The notes: a model not told the origin generated them from the sequence alone. Shown: positions 1 to 10,318, counted from the first letter of the stretch. The stretch is 64,000 nt of DNA from Gammaproteobacteria bacterium (GCA_028818225.1 JAPPOG010000045.1:1-64000); one strand, 5' to 3'. Made by a program: numbers and translations.

Positions 1-1
1 T

Positions 2-370
2 ACCGATGATCTGGTGAGCAATTTTGCAGCGTCAGACAATATCGATGTCCGCGCCACTCTACAAATCCCAACTGAGCACCAGGGCCAGACAAGTTCTACT
101 TATATTGTCATTCTGGTAGACGGACTTGGCTTATTCTTCCGAGACTCTATGGGCGGCTATATTGCCTGGGACGGTACTATAGAGACACTTGGTGGAAATA
201 TTGAACCCAGAGCACTAAATGTATCTGAAGAGCTGATCGCCTTTAGTGATTTTGTGCCAGCAGACTTCGGCGTGGACGAAGCTTCAATGACGGTATATTT
301 CGCATACTCAATAGCCAATACTGAGGTATTCGTGTATAGCGCTACAGGAATTCCAGTCGTTATTCAGTAA
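2..370 (+). CDS. C-terminal part of an unknown protein, cut by the window edge
   Basis: The reading frame is open from the left edge and ends at TAA (368-370), so this is the 3' end of a gene starting outside the window. A GTG at position 14 is in frame but has no clear ribosome binding site. About 122 residues are visible. They are acidic, rich in Thr, Ile, Val and Phe, and have alternating hydrophobic residues typical of a beta-sheet domain. The segment has no Cys and no recognisable catalytic motif. The gene converges on the ABC transporter operon, with three bases between the stop codons. I do not recognise the family. Confidence 0.6.
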   Translation, partial: TDDLVSNFAASDNIDVRATLQIPTEHQGQTSSTYIVILVDGLGLFFRDSMGGYIAWDGTIETLGGNIEPRALNVSEELIAFSDFVPADFGVDEASMTVYFAYSIANTEVFVYSATGIPVVIQ

Positions 371-373
371 GTG

Positions 374-1894
374 TTAGCGAATGACTGATTGCAGGTAAGC
401 AACCGCATCAGATACAGCACCACCATCTACATCGACAATGCGATTTGCCGCGCGCATTTCATCATCGGAAATTGCATTAACCAAAGACTCAAGGGTTTCC
501 GTGAAAAGTGCGTTTTCAGCAGCAGTTGATGAGGCGAGCAGAAAAGAGTCATAAGGAAGCAAGGCATTGCGAGGATCTTCAAGTAGCAGGAGATCGAACG
601 CCGCGATTCGACCGTCACTAGTATAGCCAGCAATGAGATCTACCTGTTCTTCATTAATAGCCGTATACATCAGAGTGGGATCAAAAGTGAGCTTCTGTGC
701 GAAATCAATGTTGTAGGTGTCGCGCAAGGTAATCCATTCAGGACGGCCAAAAAATTCCAGATCGCCTGCCGCGATTAAATCTCTGGCGATGGGAATCAAG
801 TCTTCGATGGAGGTCACTCCCAGCTCCTGCGCGCGGTCTTTGCGCATCGCCAGTGCGTAGCGATTCTGAAAACCCAGTGCGCCAATATTTACCATACCCT
901 CTGGTCCTTCGATAAATTCGGTCACGCCTGCTAATACAGCATCTCTACCGGGATTGTTGGAGTTATTCATGATATTCGCCCACACGGTACCGGTGTACTC
1001 AAGGTAAACATCCACCGTATTGTTGGCTGTCGCTGTGTAAACCACTTCTGTACCCATTCCAAGTCGCTGTTCAACGCTAAATCCTGCCGCCTCCAGCTCT
1101 GCACTCAACAATCCCGCGATAATGTATTGCTCCGTAAATCCCTTTCCTCCAATGGTGAAATCTGTTTCCGGTTCCGGTAACAAACTGTAAGCAGAAAAGC
1201 TAATACTTAAAATGAGTGCTCCGATAATTGCATACTTAACTTGTTTGTATTTTTTTTCTGATGATGCCTGATTCTTATTCTCCACCAGCCACTGAATACC
1301 TCCAATCAAGGAATCCAGAACGACAGCCATTAATGCCGCGGCAATAGAACCTACTGTGACCGAAACAAGATTTCTAGTTTGCAAGCCAGTGAAAATGTAG
1401 TTGCCAAAACTTGTAGCACCAACCAGGGTAGAAAGTGTTGCCAGCCCAACTGTCCATACCGCTGCTGTCCTAATTCCAGCGATGATTACCGGGAGCGCCA
1501 GCGGAATCCTCACCCTGGTCAGAATTTGGTAAGAGCTCATACCAATTCCCTGTGCAGCCTCGACCACTTCATCAGCTACTGTTTCCAGTCCTGATACCGT
1601 ATTGCGGACAATAGGCAACATTGAATAAAGTACGAGCGCTATAATTGCAGGTACTATTCCAATCTGCCCACCCAGTAAAGCAACTACCAGCGCCAGAATC
1701 GCCACACTGGGAAAGGTTTGAATAATGCTGACAATAGTTAGCAACGGTCGCTTAACTACCACGGACTGTGCCGCCCAAATACCTAAAGGGATACTGATAA
1801 CGATTCCCAGTGACAAGGCTGCCAGGGTCAGTATCAAATGACCCTGGAAGTATTCGGGTAGCAGCAACAATTGTTCGCGTAAACTTTCGTTCAT
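374..1894 (-). CDS. Osmoprotectant-type ABC transporter, permease fused to substrate-binding domain
   Basis: Fused inner-membrane and binding component of a glycine betaine/choline/quaternary-ammonium importer. Residues about 1-205 form the permease, with several membrane helices and the EAA coupling loop near residues 112-140 (EAAQGIGMS...PLALPVIIAG). A further helix at about 219-238 anchors the C-terminal domain (about 245-506). That domain is an OpuBC/ProX-like binding protein starting FTIGGKGFTEQ. Such permease-binding fusions are known in the OpuAC/ProWX branch. The start codon overlaps the stop of the upstream ATPase gene as ATGA (1891-1894), implying translational coupling. The substrate cannot be read from sequence; betaine-like compounds are the family expectation. 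Confidence 0.88.
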   Translation of the reverse strand: MNESLREQLLLLPEYFQGHLILTLAALSLGIVISIPLGIWAAQSVVVKRPLLTIVSIIQTFPSVAILALVVALLGGQIGIVPAIIALVLYSMLPIVRNTVSGLETVADEVVEAAQGIGMSSYQILTRVRIPLALPVIIAGIRTAAVWTVGLATLSTLVGATSFGNYIFTGLQTRNLVSVTVGSIAAALMAVVLDSLIGGIQWLVENKNQASSEKKYKQVKYAIIGALILSISFSAYSLLPEPETDFTIGGKGFTEQYIIAGLLSAELEAAGFSVEQRLGMGTEVVYTATANNTVDVYLEYTGTVWANIMNNSNNPGRDAVLAGVTEFIEGPEGMVNIGALGFQNRYALAMRKDRAQELGVTSIEDLIPIARDLIAAGDLEFFGRPEWITLRDTYNIDFAQKLTFDPTLMYTAINEEQVDLIAGYTSDGRIAAFDLLLLEDPRNALLPYDSFLLASSTAAENALFTETLESLVNAISDDEMRAANRIVDVDGGAVSDAVAYLQSVIR

Positions 1895-2658
1895 GAGGAG
1901 TGAATTAATTGCTCTAGCCTGTCCGCGCGCCGCTTTGGCATTTCAACAATTTCTCTAACATAGTCATGTTGTGGTTGATTGAGTAATTCCCGGGGTGTGC
2001 CTGTTTGCAATACTTCACCATCTTTCATTACCGCAATTCGATCAGCCAGCAGTAAGGCTTCCGTCATATCGTGCGTAACCATGATGGCGGTTAGATTCAA
2101 ATCCGTCTGTATGCGCTTGAATTCTTCCTGTAACTCGACCCGAGTAATGGGATCCAACGCTCCAAATGGTTCATCCATCAATATCACAGCGGGTTCTGCA
2201 GCCAGTGCTCTCGCCACCCCGACCCGCTGTTGCTGCCCGCCAGATAACTGGGACGGATAGCGGTCGCCATACTCTTCTATGGGAAGACCCACCATTGACA
2301 GGGTTTCGGCACAACGCTGACTAATTCGGGTTTCATCCCAATCGAGCAATTCAGGAACGGCAGCCACATTTCTGGCCACGGTGTAGTGAGGAAATAAACC
2401 AATCCCCTGAAATACGTAACCAATATTGCGTCTTAATTCTTCTGGTTTTTGGTCCAGTACGTTGTGACCATTGACTCGAATTTCACCATAGCTGGGCTCT
2501 TCCAGCCTGTTTATCATCTTTAAGGTCGTGGTTTTACCGCTGCCTGATTCTCCGATCAGCCCAAGTAACTCGCCCTCAGCAACGGTTAAAGAGGTGTTGG
2601 CGACGGCCTGAGTAGCTCCGTCATCGAATGATTTTTGAACATCTATTAGCTCTATCAT
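1891..2658 (-). CDS. Osmoprotectant-type ABC transporter ATP-binding protein
   Basis: ATPase of the importer encoded just downstream. It has a Walker A motif (GESGSGKTT, about residues 37-45), a Q-loop (VFQGIGLFPH), an ABC signature (LSGGQQQR), Walker B (VILMDEPFGALD) and the switch His (MVTHD). At about 255 residues it lacks the C-terminal CBS pair seen in OpuAA/ProV, so it may not sense ionic strength in the same way. I chose the ATG at 2658 because the protein then starts MIELIDVQKSF at the family's usual first strand; the frame extends only six codons further upstream. The gene ends inside the start of the permease gene, so the two are co-translated. Confidence 0.9.
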   Translation of the reverse strand: MIELIDVQKSFDDGATQAVANTSLTVAEGELLGLIGESGSGKTTTLKMINRLEEPSYGEIRVNGHNVLDQKPEELRRNIGYVFQGIGLFPHYTVARNVAAVPELLDWDETRISQRCAETLSMVGLPIEEYGDRYPSQLSGGQQQRVGVARALAAEPAVILMDEPFGALDPITRVELQEEFKRIQTDLNLTAIMVTHDMTEALLLADRIAVMKDGEVLQTGTPRELLNQPQHDYVREIVEMPKRRADRLEQLIHSS

Positions 2659-2771
2659 GCGGAACCAGTCTAACAAGCGACGGCCAGGGTTCCAAATGAC
2701 GCAAAATTCAGAGGTTTCTGGCAGAATAGTAGCGCCCTATTCATCCATAATAAGTTAGTTACCGAGTTGTC

Positions 2772-3893
2772 ATGAAGTTCGAGCCCTTTGATCTTGAATA
2801 CAGCCAATCAGTTTGGGAGCAGGAAGTTGATTTCAACCTGACGGAAAGTGGTGTACATCCGATTACTTTGCAGGAATTAATCGCTGACGATGATGCGCTA
2901 TTGGAAAAGTTACTGGGGCTGGAGATTAATTATCCCCATGTCAATGGAATCCCTCGTTTACGTGAACTTATTGCATCACTTTATGACAAAGCTTCCCCAG
3001 AAAATGTGTTAGTCACAATCGGGGCAGCGGAAGCAAACCAGATCATCATGCAAACCATGCTTGCTCCGGGAGATGAGATTGCAACGCTTAACCCTACCTA
3101 CAAACAAGTTTGGGGAATTGCACTCAACGCAGGGCATACTGTTAAATGCTTTTCACTGGATCCAAATAAAGCTTGGTCCCTCAATACAGATGAGCTCGAT
3201 GCTGTTGTAAGCGAAAGAACCAAAATCATCGCAGTGGTAAATCCAAACAATCCAACTGGAAAAATTCTGACGACTGCTGAAATGCAGGCGATCATAAATG
3301 CAGCCGATAAAGTTGGCGCCTGGATTCTTGCCGATGAGGTCTATCGAGGCGCTGAACGAGAGCAGGACGAAGTAACACCTTCATTTTTCAATCGTTATGA
3401 TAAAGTGCTGGCTGTAGGCAGTATGAGTAAAGCATATGGTCTGCCGGGGCTGCGCATTGGCTGGGTTGTCGCGCCACCGGAAACAATAGAAGCTATCTGG
3501 CGCCGACACGAATACACCAACATTGCTGCAACCATGCTAAGCAATCATCTGGCAGCTCATGCGCTGTCACCGGAAGTGAGACCGCGCCTGATAAATCGTG
3601 CACGCAATTACATACGCAATGGATTTCCAGTATTACAGGAATGGATGGACGCACAGCAAGGATTGTTTTCCTACACGGCACCACAAGCTTCAGCAGTGAG
3701 TTTTATTAAATATAATTTGGACATCAACTCGACCGAGCTGATGTTAAAACTAATAAAAGAAGCAAGTGTATTTATTGGTGCCGGCGACTCCTTTGGTATG
3801 GATCACCATATGCGAATCGCTTTTGGACAAGAGCAGGAATTATTAGAAGAGGCTTTTACCAGAATTCAGCGAACCCTGGAAAACCTTTCCTGA
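2772..3893 (+). CDS. PLP-dependent aminotransferase, class I/II fold
   Basis: Fold-type I pyridoxal-phosphate enzyme, cytoplasmic, 373 residues. Visible cofactor residues are Asn160 in VNPNNPTG, Asp188 in ILADEVYRG, the Schiff-base Lys220 in GSMSKAYGLPGLRIGW, and a C-terminal Arg in HHMRIAFG that should bind the substrate carboxylate. The N-terminus is short, as in the capreomycidine synthase/aspartate aminotransferase-like branch. The amino donor and acceptor cannot be assigned. It lies alone, divergent from the ABC transporter operon with 113 bases between starts and convergent with the aldolase gene, so it is probably monocistronic. Only a weak purine stretch precedes the ATG. Confidence 0.85.
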   Translation: MKFEPFDLEYSQSVWEQEVDFNLTESGVHPITLQELIADDDALLEKLLGLEINYPHVNGIPRLRELIASLYDKASPENVLVTIGAAEANQIIMQTMLAPGDEIATLNPTYKQVWGIALNAGHTVKCFSLDPNKAWSLNTDELDAVVSERTKIIAVVNPNNPTGKILTTAEMQAIINAADKVGAWILADEVYRGAEREQDEVTPSFFNRYDKVLAVGSMSKAYGLPGLRIGWVVAPPETIEAIWRRHEYTNIAATMLSNHLAAHALSPEVRPRLINRARNYIRNGFPVLQEWMDAQQGLFSYTAPQASAVSFIKYNLDINSTELMLKLIKEASVFIGAGDSFGMDHHMRIAFGQEQELLEEAFTRIQRTLENLS

Positions 3894-3905
3894 GATTTCC
3901 AAAAT

Positions 3906-4841
3906 TCAGTCGCGACCAGCAGCTTCTCTACCCAGGCGCAAGGCATTCGCTGCTCCTGAATTTAGTCCACCGTCAGCACCTACAGTTACGAAGCTGAATC
4001 CCTGCTCAATTCGTTCCTGTACCGATCCAGCACCAGTGGTAATGGCACAGGGAACATCGTTATCCAGGCAGGCCTGAAGCACTCGCTGAATTGCTTCTTC
4101 TACCTGTGGAGCAGCTGGGCTGGCATAACCCATGGAGGTACTGAGGTCTGATGGCCCGATGAATATCGCTCCAAGTCCGGGAACGGTAATTATCTCATCG
4201 ATATTTTCCACCCCTTCGGCGGATTCGATAAACATCATTGCCAGGAGTTCACCCTGGGGATCGAGAGGCCAGACATCGGCCTTTGCATGATAGTCTCGAA
4301 TTCCCCAATACCAGACTGCATTGGAGGGATTCCTGCCTCGCAGCCCGGCAGGCTCATAATCTGGTGCATTATTGTATTGCGGATAGCGAGTCGCTCTGAC
4401 AGCCAGTTCTGCCTGTTCCCGAGTGTGAATAGCCGGAAAAAAGATTCCGAATACACCTACATCCAATACCTGCTTAGCCTGAGCAATCAACTCCTCGGCA
4501 CCGCCTGCCGCTGGAATTCTTACGAAGGGAACAACGTCTGGCTGGAGGCTGCCTCTCTCAACGAGGCTGCGCTTGTTAGTCATGCCCAGCAAGAACTCAC
4601 GCAACCTCTCTACATCGAATGGTGCATGTTCCATATCGATAAAAACGAAATCCAGGCCCGAGGTTGCGAGCGAACGAGCATTATCTAGCGAATAGTTAAA
4701 CGACAATACACCGAAAGCTGGCTCATCATTTTCGAACAATTCGATAAGTTTATTCAGTCTTTGTGCATTGGCGTTAACAGCGACGCCAGCCAACATCAAA
4801 CCGAGGAAGACAGCTACGATTTTTCTTTTTATTTTTATCAT
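3906..4841 (-). CDS. Exported HpcH/HpaI-family aldolase
   Basis: Class II pyruvate aldolase of the HpcH/RhmA family, which reversibly cleaves 2-keto-3-deoxy sugar acids to pyruvate and an aldehyde. Catalytic residues are all present: His72 in DMEHAPFD, Arg108 in PFVRIP, and metal ligands Glu206 (FIESAEG) and Asp232 (GPSDLS). The family is normally cytoplasmic at about 250-270 residues. This 311-residue protein carries an N-terminal Sec signal peptide (KIKRK followed by a hydrophobic run and ANA-Q), so it should be periplasmic. AAGGAAG precedes the ATG. It follows the NHL-protein gene by 11 bases on the same strand, so the two are probably co-transcribed. Confidence 0.85.
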   Translation of the reverse strand: MIKIKRKIVAVFLGLMLAGVAVNANAQRLNKLIELFENDEPAFGVLSFNYSLDNARSLATSGLDFVFIDMEHAPFDVERLREFLLGMTNKRSLVERGSLQPDVVPFVRIPAAGGAEELIAQAKQVLDVGVFGIFFPAIHTREQAELAVRATRYPQYNNAPDYEPAGLRGRNPSNAVWYWGIRDYHAKADVWPLDPQGELLAMMFIESAEGVENIDEIITVPGLGAIFIGPSDLSTSMGYASPAAPQVEEAIQRVLQACLDNDVPCAITTGAGSVQERIEQGFSFVTVGADGGLNSGAANALRLGREAAGRD

Positions 4842-4852
4842 CGATTCTTCCT

Positions 4853-5977
4853 TTAGTTTGCAGTCCAGGGTGCTTCAATTAACAGTTCGGGATCGGCCCC
4901 GGCTTTTGGAACAAACTTTTGCGAACGACCGTATTGATTATCGCCACCGATCATATTGCCGTCAGAGTCCACCGTAAAAGTATGAACTTCGATGTAACCA
5001 TCCGGTAAATCCCGCGGCACCAACCAGGTGTACTTCAGGTTTCCTTCGAAATCGAAATTTACAAAGCGTAAAGGACCTAGATCTGTAATCCAGAAATCAT
5101 TTTCATTAACAATGATATCCAGTGGCAGCGTTAACGGTGAACCAATGGAACGCTCGAATTCAAATACGGCTGGATCATCGGTAGTACGGAACAAATTAAC
5201 TTCGCCACCGGCGCGATCCAGCACGAAAACCCGACCTTCCGGGCCAATACCGATAGCGTGAATCGTATTGAACTGACCTGGGCCATCTCCCGGGCCCCCA
5301 AACTCGCCGAGATAGTTCATATCATTATCCATTACCATGACACGGTGATTATCCAGGCCATCGGCAATAAGAATTCTGCCATCTGGCAAGAAGGCAACAT
5401 CCTGGGGTCGACCAAAATGAGTTGCGTCATTGCCAGAAACGCCTTTCTCACCATAAGTCGCAAGTACTTCTGATCCATCGTTGGCGATCACGTAAATCTG
5501 ATGAAACGTTTCGTGAATTAACCAGATGCGTTGTTCTGGATCATAGGGGCTGATGCGAATGCGATGAGGACCAGGTCCATCAGAACCTTCACAGAGATAA
5601 TCCAGATGATCCCAGATCTCAATCGGCTCACCATCACCATTCACGACATAAAGACAGTTCTGCCAATAGCGGCGGTTTGTGTCGGTAAGCACATTAATAC
5701 CCAGTTCACCGGCAAAGCCATGGAAGTCATCAGGCAGTGGGTACGGTAAATGGGTTTCACCGCGCTGGGCGATAATAATTCGATCCGGTGACTCTGCCCA
5801 GACACCCGAGTTGCCACCAAAACCAAAACCAAATTCCTGGAATGGATCAGCCCAGTAGCGGATCACGTCATAGGGACTTTCACCGATAGTTCCGCGGGCA
5901 TTGCCTTGTTGGGCATAAGTATGGACAGACAACATTACCGCCAGTCCTAGTATGACCAGCCTGGAGAAAATTCGCAT
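4853..5977 (-). CDS. Exported NHL-repeat beta-propeller protein
   Basis: Secreted protein with NHL-type blades, for example around DVAFLPDGRILIADGLDNHRV and the following IGIGPEGRVFVLDRAG segment. The architecture resembles the propeller of peptidylglycine amidating lyase and related exported propellers, but I see no complete catalytic set and do not assign an activity. I start it at the ATG at 5977 (MRIFSRLVILGLAVMLSVHTYAQQ), which gives a clean signal peptide. The longer frame to 6043 would put 22 unlikely residues before it. It is first in a probable two-gene operon with the exported aldolase. The 257-base gap to the divergent gene at 6235 should hold both promoters. Confidence 0.78.
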   Translation of the reverse strand: MRIFSRLVILGLAVMLSVHTYAQQGNARGTIGESPYDVIRYWADPFQEFGFGFGGNSGVWAESPDRIIIAQRGETHLPYPLPDDFHGFAGELGINVLTDTNRRYWQNCLYVVNGDGEPIEIWDHLDYLCEGSDGPGPHRIRISPYDPEQRIWLIHETFHQIYVIANDGSEVLATYGEKGVSGNDATHFGRPQDVAFLPDGRILIADGLDNHRVMVMDNDMNYLGEFGGPGDGPGQFNTIHAIGIGPEGRVFVLDRAGGEVNLFRTTDDPAVFEFERSIGSPLTLPLDIIVNENDFWITDLGPLRFVNFDFEGNLKYTWLVPRDLPDGYIEVHTFTVDSDGNMIGGDNQYGRSQKFVPKAGADPELLIEAPWTAN

Positions 5978-6234
5978 GGAGAAACAACCTCTATATTGGA
6001 GCCCGTAGGCTTTCTTATTTTTCAGTATCAGGGAGCCTATCATGACAAATTATTAGTACCTCGTTCAATATTTCCGAGGAAATCACAAATTGTTGCAAAT
6101 AGCGCTACAGGCCTGATTATGCGTGGCTTCTAGCAGATTGACTTGGCGCTAAGGGGTGATAAGCTTTGGATCAAATTTGTTAATAAACTAAAAAGCGACG
6201 AGATTTCATCAGCGCTCAGAAACTGGAGGGATCT

Positions 6235-7269
6235 ATGACCAATAGATCAACGACCAAATCTGTTTATCTTTGTTCACTAATTAGTGGGCTAATAGCAATG
6301 CCTGCACTCGCCCAGGATTATGAAGTGCCACGCACAGAATGGGGCGTTCCCGATCTTCAGGCGGTGTGGAAACACACTTCGATTATTCCTTTCGAAAGAC
6401 CGCGGGAATTAGGTGAGAAAAGATTCTACACAGAAGAAGAAGCCCTGGAGATTGAGCGAGCCGAGCAGGAACGCTTTGATGAGGATAATGAACCGCTGGA
6501 CCCGAACAGACCACCTCCGGAAGTCGCCGAATCACTGCCACCAATTGGTAATTATGATTTGTTCTGGCGGGAGGATGCGCAGTTTATTCCGACCATAAAC
6601 GGCGAGATGCGCACTTCTGCCATCGTCGATCCTCCCAATGGGCGGATGCCGGAAATCATGCCTGGCGTCATGGACAAGGTGCGGGAGCGCCGCGCCAACT
6701 TGCCAGGTCGTAATGACGGACCCGAGGGCCGCGGTCTCCCGGAACGCTGCCTGGTTGGATTCGGTCCTACTGCTGGCCCGGTAATGATGCCCGTTATCTA
6801 CAATAGTAATTTGCAGTTCGTGCAATCACCTGGCTACGTAACCATTGTTGCTGAGATGGTGCATGATGCGCGCATAATCAAGATTACCGATCGAAGAAAT
6901 AGTGCTGCTGAAGCAGCCGCCGAAGCCCATGAAAAGTGGATGGGGGATTCTATCGGCCACTGGGAAGGTGACACCCTGGTGGTAGAAACCAAATACTTTA
7001 ATGACTGGCACACCCTACGCGGCCTGCCAGTGGATAATCTAACCGTTACCGAAACGTTTCGCCGAGAGACAGATAACAAGTTAATTTATGGTTTCAGGGT
7101 AAGTGATCCATCTGTCTTTGCTTCTGATTTTTATGGTGAATACCCACTATCGCGATTAGATGAGAATCTTTATGAATATGCCTGCCATGAAGGGAATTAC
7201 GGTATGATCGGTATTCTGGCTGGCGCAAGAGAACTGGAAAGGCAATCCGCGGAAGAAAGCGGACAATAG
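6235..7269 (+). CDS. Secreted CHEGNY-motif protein, paralogue 1
   Basis: Conserved exported protein of unknown function, 344 residues, with a signal peptide ending in ALAQ. It shares ordered motifs with the gene at 37182-38204: PDLQxxW near the mature N-terminus, RPxxLGxKxxY, DPNRxxP, ERCL, GDSxGxWEGxTLVVxTKxF, and near the C-terminus CHEGNY followed by ILAGAR. The family is familiar to me from environmental bacteria, but without a known activity. The conserved His, Cys, Glu and Asp residues suggest an enzyme or metal site; that is inference. GGAGGG lies at 6224-6229 upstream of the ATG. A rho-independent terminator follows at once, so the gene is probably monocistronic. Confidence 0.75.
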   Translation: MTNRSTTKSVYLCSLISGLIAMPALAQDYEVPRTEWGVPDLQAVWKHTSIIPFERPRELGEKRFYTEEEALEIERAEQERFDEDNEPLDPNRPPPEVAESLPPIGNYDLFWREDAQFIPTINGEMRTSAIVDPPNGRMPEIMPGVMDKVRERRANLPGRNDGPEGRGLPERCLVGFGPTAGPVMMPVIYNSNLQFVQSPGYVTIVAEMVHDARIIKITDRRNSAAEAAAEAHEKWMGDSIGHWEGDTLVVETKYFNDWHTLRGLPVDNLTVTETFRRETDNKLIYGFRVSDPSVFASDFYGEYPLSRLDENLYEYACHEGNYGMIGILAGARELERQSAEESGQ

Positions 7270-7284
7270 ATATGATCCTTAGTC

Positions 7285-7314
7285 AAAAAGCCGAGATTTC
7301 GTCTCGGCTTTTTT
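7285..7314 (+). terminator. Rho-independent terminator after the CHEGNY gene
   Basis: A perfect 9-base stem (AAGCCGAGA at 7288-7296 and TCTCGGCTT at 7302-7310) with a 5-base loop is followed by a T run to 7314 and preceded by an A run. It sits 15 bases after the stop codon at 7269. The A run before the stem means it could also work weakly on the minus strand for malate synthase. Confidence 0.9.
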
Positions 7315-7495
7315 GTTAGAAGGTTCCCCTGATCTTTAAGGCAATTTCTATTCTCTATTTCGTGCAGTTGAATTCCACCTCATTTTGTAAGTAAAGCTTA
7401 CGATTAGAATGCTGGGTTGATTGATATTAATCGGGTCAGTAATTATTCAATTGATCAAACGAATCTATCCGGAATTGCAACAATTCGACCTTGCC

Positions 7496-9670
7496 CTATG
7501 CCTGGCTTTTCTTCTCAAGCCGGCGTGCATGTAATATCGGTTCGGTGTAGCCATTGGGCTGATTCAAACCGTCGAATACCAACTCGCAGGCAGCCCGAAA
7601 AGCGACAGAATCAGAAAAGCCCGGTGCCATAGGTTCGTATAACGGATCTTCCTTATTCTGTTCATCCACTACCGCAGCCATCCGCTCCATGGTTTCCTGA
7701 ACCTGGTCTTTTGTACATAAACCATGATGGAGCCAATTCGCCATGTGCTGACTGGAAATTCGTAAAGTCGCCCGGTCTTCCATTAAGCCAACGTTGTTAA
7801 TGTCAGGCACTTTAGAACAGCCAATTCCCTGATCGATCCAACGCACTACGTAACCGAGAATTCCCTGGGCATTGTTATCGAGCTCATGTTGAATCTCTTC
7901 GGCGCTCAAAGATGCAGGATCTTCAAGGAGAGGGATTTGCAAGATGTCATCAACGCTAGCCGCTATTCGCGATTTCAATTCATCCTGTCGGGAAAAGACA
8001 TTAATCTGATGATAATGCATGGCATGCAATACCGCTGCTGTTGGCGAAGGAACCCAGGCAGTATTGGCTCCAGCTTGAGGATGTCCAATCTTTTGTTCCA
8101 GCATAGCTGCCATAAGATCCGGCATGGCCCACATGCCTTTGCCGATCTGAGCTTTACCTTGCAGACCACAGGCCAGTCCCACGTCGACGTTACTATCTTC
8201 ATAGGAGGCTATCCACTGAGCGCCTTTCATCTTGGTTTTGGGAATCATTGGGCCAGCTTCCATACTGGTATGAATCTCGTCACCAGTTCGATCAAGAAAT
8301 CCGGTATTAATAAAAACCACTCTTTCACGCGCTGCCTTTATACAAGTTTTCAAATTTAGCGTTGTGCGCCGCTCTTCATCCATGATTCCAACTTTTAGCG
8401 CATTACTTCTTATTCCCAGATATTTTTCAATCGCAGAAAACAGCTCGCAAGTAAATTCCACTTCTTTAGTGCCATGCATTTTTGGTTTGACAATATAGAC
8501 ACTTCCGGTTCGTGAATTGCGTAGTAAATTTTTATTACCCAGATCGAGAGTGGCGATCGCGCTGGTAATAACTGCATCCATTATCCCTTCGTATATCTCT
8601 TCGCCATTCCGATCGATAATTGCGTTGTTACGCATCAGGTGGCCAACGTTTCGCACTAACAACATACTGCGTCCGGGTAGACTAAAGCGACTTCCATCAA
8701 GGGCATTGAATTCCCGGTCCTTGTGCAGTGTTCTAGTCACCTGCTGACCGCCTTTCAGAAAGGTATCTGCCAGATCGCCATTTATAAGTCCCAACCAGTT
8801 CCGATAAACTTCGACTTTATCTTCTGCATCCACGGCAGCAACGGAATCTTCACAATCCTGAATCGTTGTAATCGCCGCCTCCAGAACCACATCTTTTACA
8901 CCCGCGGCATCACCGGCACCGATATCTGAATTACGATCAATCTGAATATCGATATGTAGATCATTATTAACCAGCAACACATTCGAAGGGTCAGTCTGCT
9001 CGCCGAGGTACCCTTTTAACTGGGTCGTATTGCTTAAATAACTTGATGTTCCATCGCTCAAGCTGACCACCAACTTGCCATCTACGATTGCGTAAGCAGC
9101 AGCATCTTGATGGGAACCGCTCTCCAGTGGGCAGGTTTTATCCAAAAAGTTTCTGGCGAAGGCGATAACTTTTTCTCCACGCACAGGATTATATCCACCT
9201 GATTTTTCTGCACCTCCTTCTTCCGCAATCGCATCTGTGCCATAGAGGGCATCGTAGAGTGAACCCCAGCGAGCATTGGCCGCATTCAGGGCAAACCTTG
9301 CATTCTTAACCGGTACAACCAGTTGCGGACCAGCTTGCGTAGCGATCTCCGAATCAACATCTGCCGTGCTAACTTCAAAATCTTCGCCCTGATCTGTTAA
9401 GTAACCAATGTCTTGTAAAAATTTTTTATAGGCAGAAGTATCGTGGCCCTGACCCCTATTCTGTCTGTGCCAATCATCAATACTAGCGTGTAATTTGTCG
9501 CGGTCGTGCAAAAGCTCAGTATTGCGCGCTGAAAATTCATTGATTATCGATTCAAATACGCCCCAAAATTTTTCTTGCGTAATACCAATTTTTGGTAACA
9601 ATTCATTATTTACAAAGTCTGCAAGCTCACTTGCAATTTGTAATTGCCCAATCGTTGTTCTGTTTGTCAT
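7496..9670 (-). CDS. glcB: Malate synthase G
   Basis: Condenses glyoxylate with acetyl-CoA to give malate. The 724 residues match the large G isoform (about 720) rather than the shorter A isoform. Diagnostic stretches include [47 protein letters not shown], the glycine-rich [11 protein letters not shown] region, and the catalytic Asp segment [13 protein letters not shown] near residue 630. No isocitrate lyase is visible in the window, so glyoxylate may come from glycolate or purine breakdown, or from an isocitrate lyase elsewhere. It stands alone, convergent with the CHEGNY gene. No strong ribosome binding site precedes the ATG. Confidence 0.96.
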   Translation of the reverse strand: MTNRTTIGQLQIASELADFVNNELLPKIGITQEKFWGVFESIINEFSARNTELLHDRDKLHASIDDWHRQNRGQGHDTSAYKKFLQDIGYLTDQGEDFEVSTADVDSEIATQAGPQLVVPVKNARFALNAANARWGSLYDALYGTDAIAEEGGAEKSGGYNPVRGEKVIAFARNFLDKTCPLESGSHQDAAAYAIVDGKLVVSLSDGTSSYLSNTTQLKGYLGEQTDPSNVLLVNNDLHIDIQIDRNSDIGAGDAAGVKDVVLEAAITTIQDCEDSVAAVDAEDKVEVYRNWLGLINGDLADTFLKGGQQVTRTLHKDREFNALDGSRFSLPGRSMLLVRNVGHLMRNNAIIDRNGEEIYEGIMDAVITSAIATLDLGNKNLLRNSRTGSVYIVKPKMHGTKEVEFTCELFSAIEKYLGIRSNALKVGIMDEERRTTLNLKTCIKAARERVVFINTGFLDRTGDEIHTSMEAGPMIPKTKMKGAQWIASYEDSNVDVGLACGLQGKAQIGKGMWAMPDLMAAMLEQKIGHPQAGANTAWVPSPTAAVLHAMHYHQINVFSRQDELKSRIAASVDDILQIPLLEDPASLSAEEIQHELDNNAQGILGYVVRWIDQGIGCSKVPDINNVGLMEDRATLRISSQHMANWLHHGLCTKDQVQETMERMAAVVDEQNKEDPLYEPMAPGFSDSVAFRAACELVFDGLNQPNGYTEPILHARRLEKKSQA

Positions 9671-9785
9671 ATTGATTTTAATTTTTTAGCAGCAAAAAGC
9701 GACTGTGGAGATCACAATCTCAATTGCTGGTATGGGTTTTTGATTGAAAAGTGTTTTTGCTTTCCTGGCTGTGGTCACTGTTTCT

Positions 9786-10184
9786 TTAGACTCGATTGTC
9801 CTTTATAGGTATTTGTTTACCATCTTCGACTCCAGCAAGTTCTGACATTTTTATTACAGAATTATGCATTTCTTCAAGCGTTGCCTGGAATCTCTTGGCA
9901 TCTTCTTGTCCCGTATCTTTTGCGATAGCTGCCGAGTTTAATTCTCGCACTAAATCCAGCATGCGATTGCCTTCAACTCGAAGACGTGAAAAACGACGGT
10001 CGCTGGGAAAAAATTTACTTGAAAGGCCCCAGACTCCCGCTTCCATAAGTAGTACGCCCACCAGTGCCATTGGCATTTGAACACGTACAGATAAAGTTGT
10101 GCCGAGTAAGACGGCAGTAAAGATAAATGCAATACCTAAACCGGTGAGCATGATATCGATATTTCTGCGTATTTTTCTGTTCAC
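9786..10184 (-). CDS. Small inner-membrane protein of unknown function
   Basis: A 132-residue protein with two predicted membrane helices (about residues 11-30 and 35-55) and a charged, probably helical C-terminal half facing the cytoplasm or periplasm. The start is GTG at 10184, with AGAGGT five bases upstream, which fits better than any internal ATG. The family is not recognised. It lies 115 bases upstream of malate synthase on the same strand, possibly with its own promoter, and no functional link is evident. Confidence 0.62.
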   Translation of the reverse strand: MNRKIRRNIDIMLTGLGIAFIFTAVLLGTTLSVRVQMPMALVGVLLMEAGVWGLSSKFFPSDRRFSRLRVEGNRMLDLVRELNSAAIAKDTGQEDAKRFQATLEEMHNSVIKMSELAGVEDGKQIPIKDNRV

Positions 10185-10318
10185 GTATACCTCTGCCTAA
10201 TCCTTTGTTAAACCCCTTAATATTGGCGTGAAATGCTAAGCCCCTCATAACCGCATGTACAGAAGAATTTAAGCGGGAAGGTTACTAACAGCACAGTTTT
10301 AAACCAATAATTAATCAA

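Noticed and set aside
7285-7314. Repeat element
   Set aside because: The inverted repeat with T run is a terminator; no second copy was seen apart from the unrelated terminator at 17381.
9708-9721. GAGAT-CACA-ATCTC palindrome upstream of malate synthase
   Set aside because: A 5-base stem is too short to separate from chance, and no regulator gene is near.
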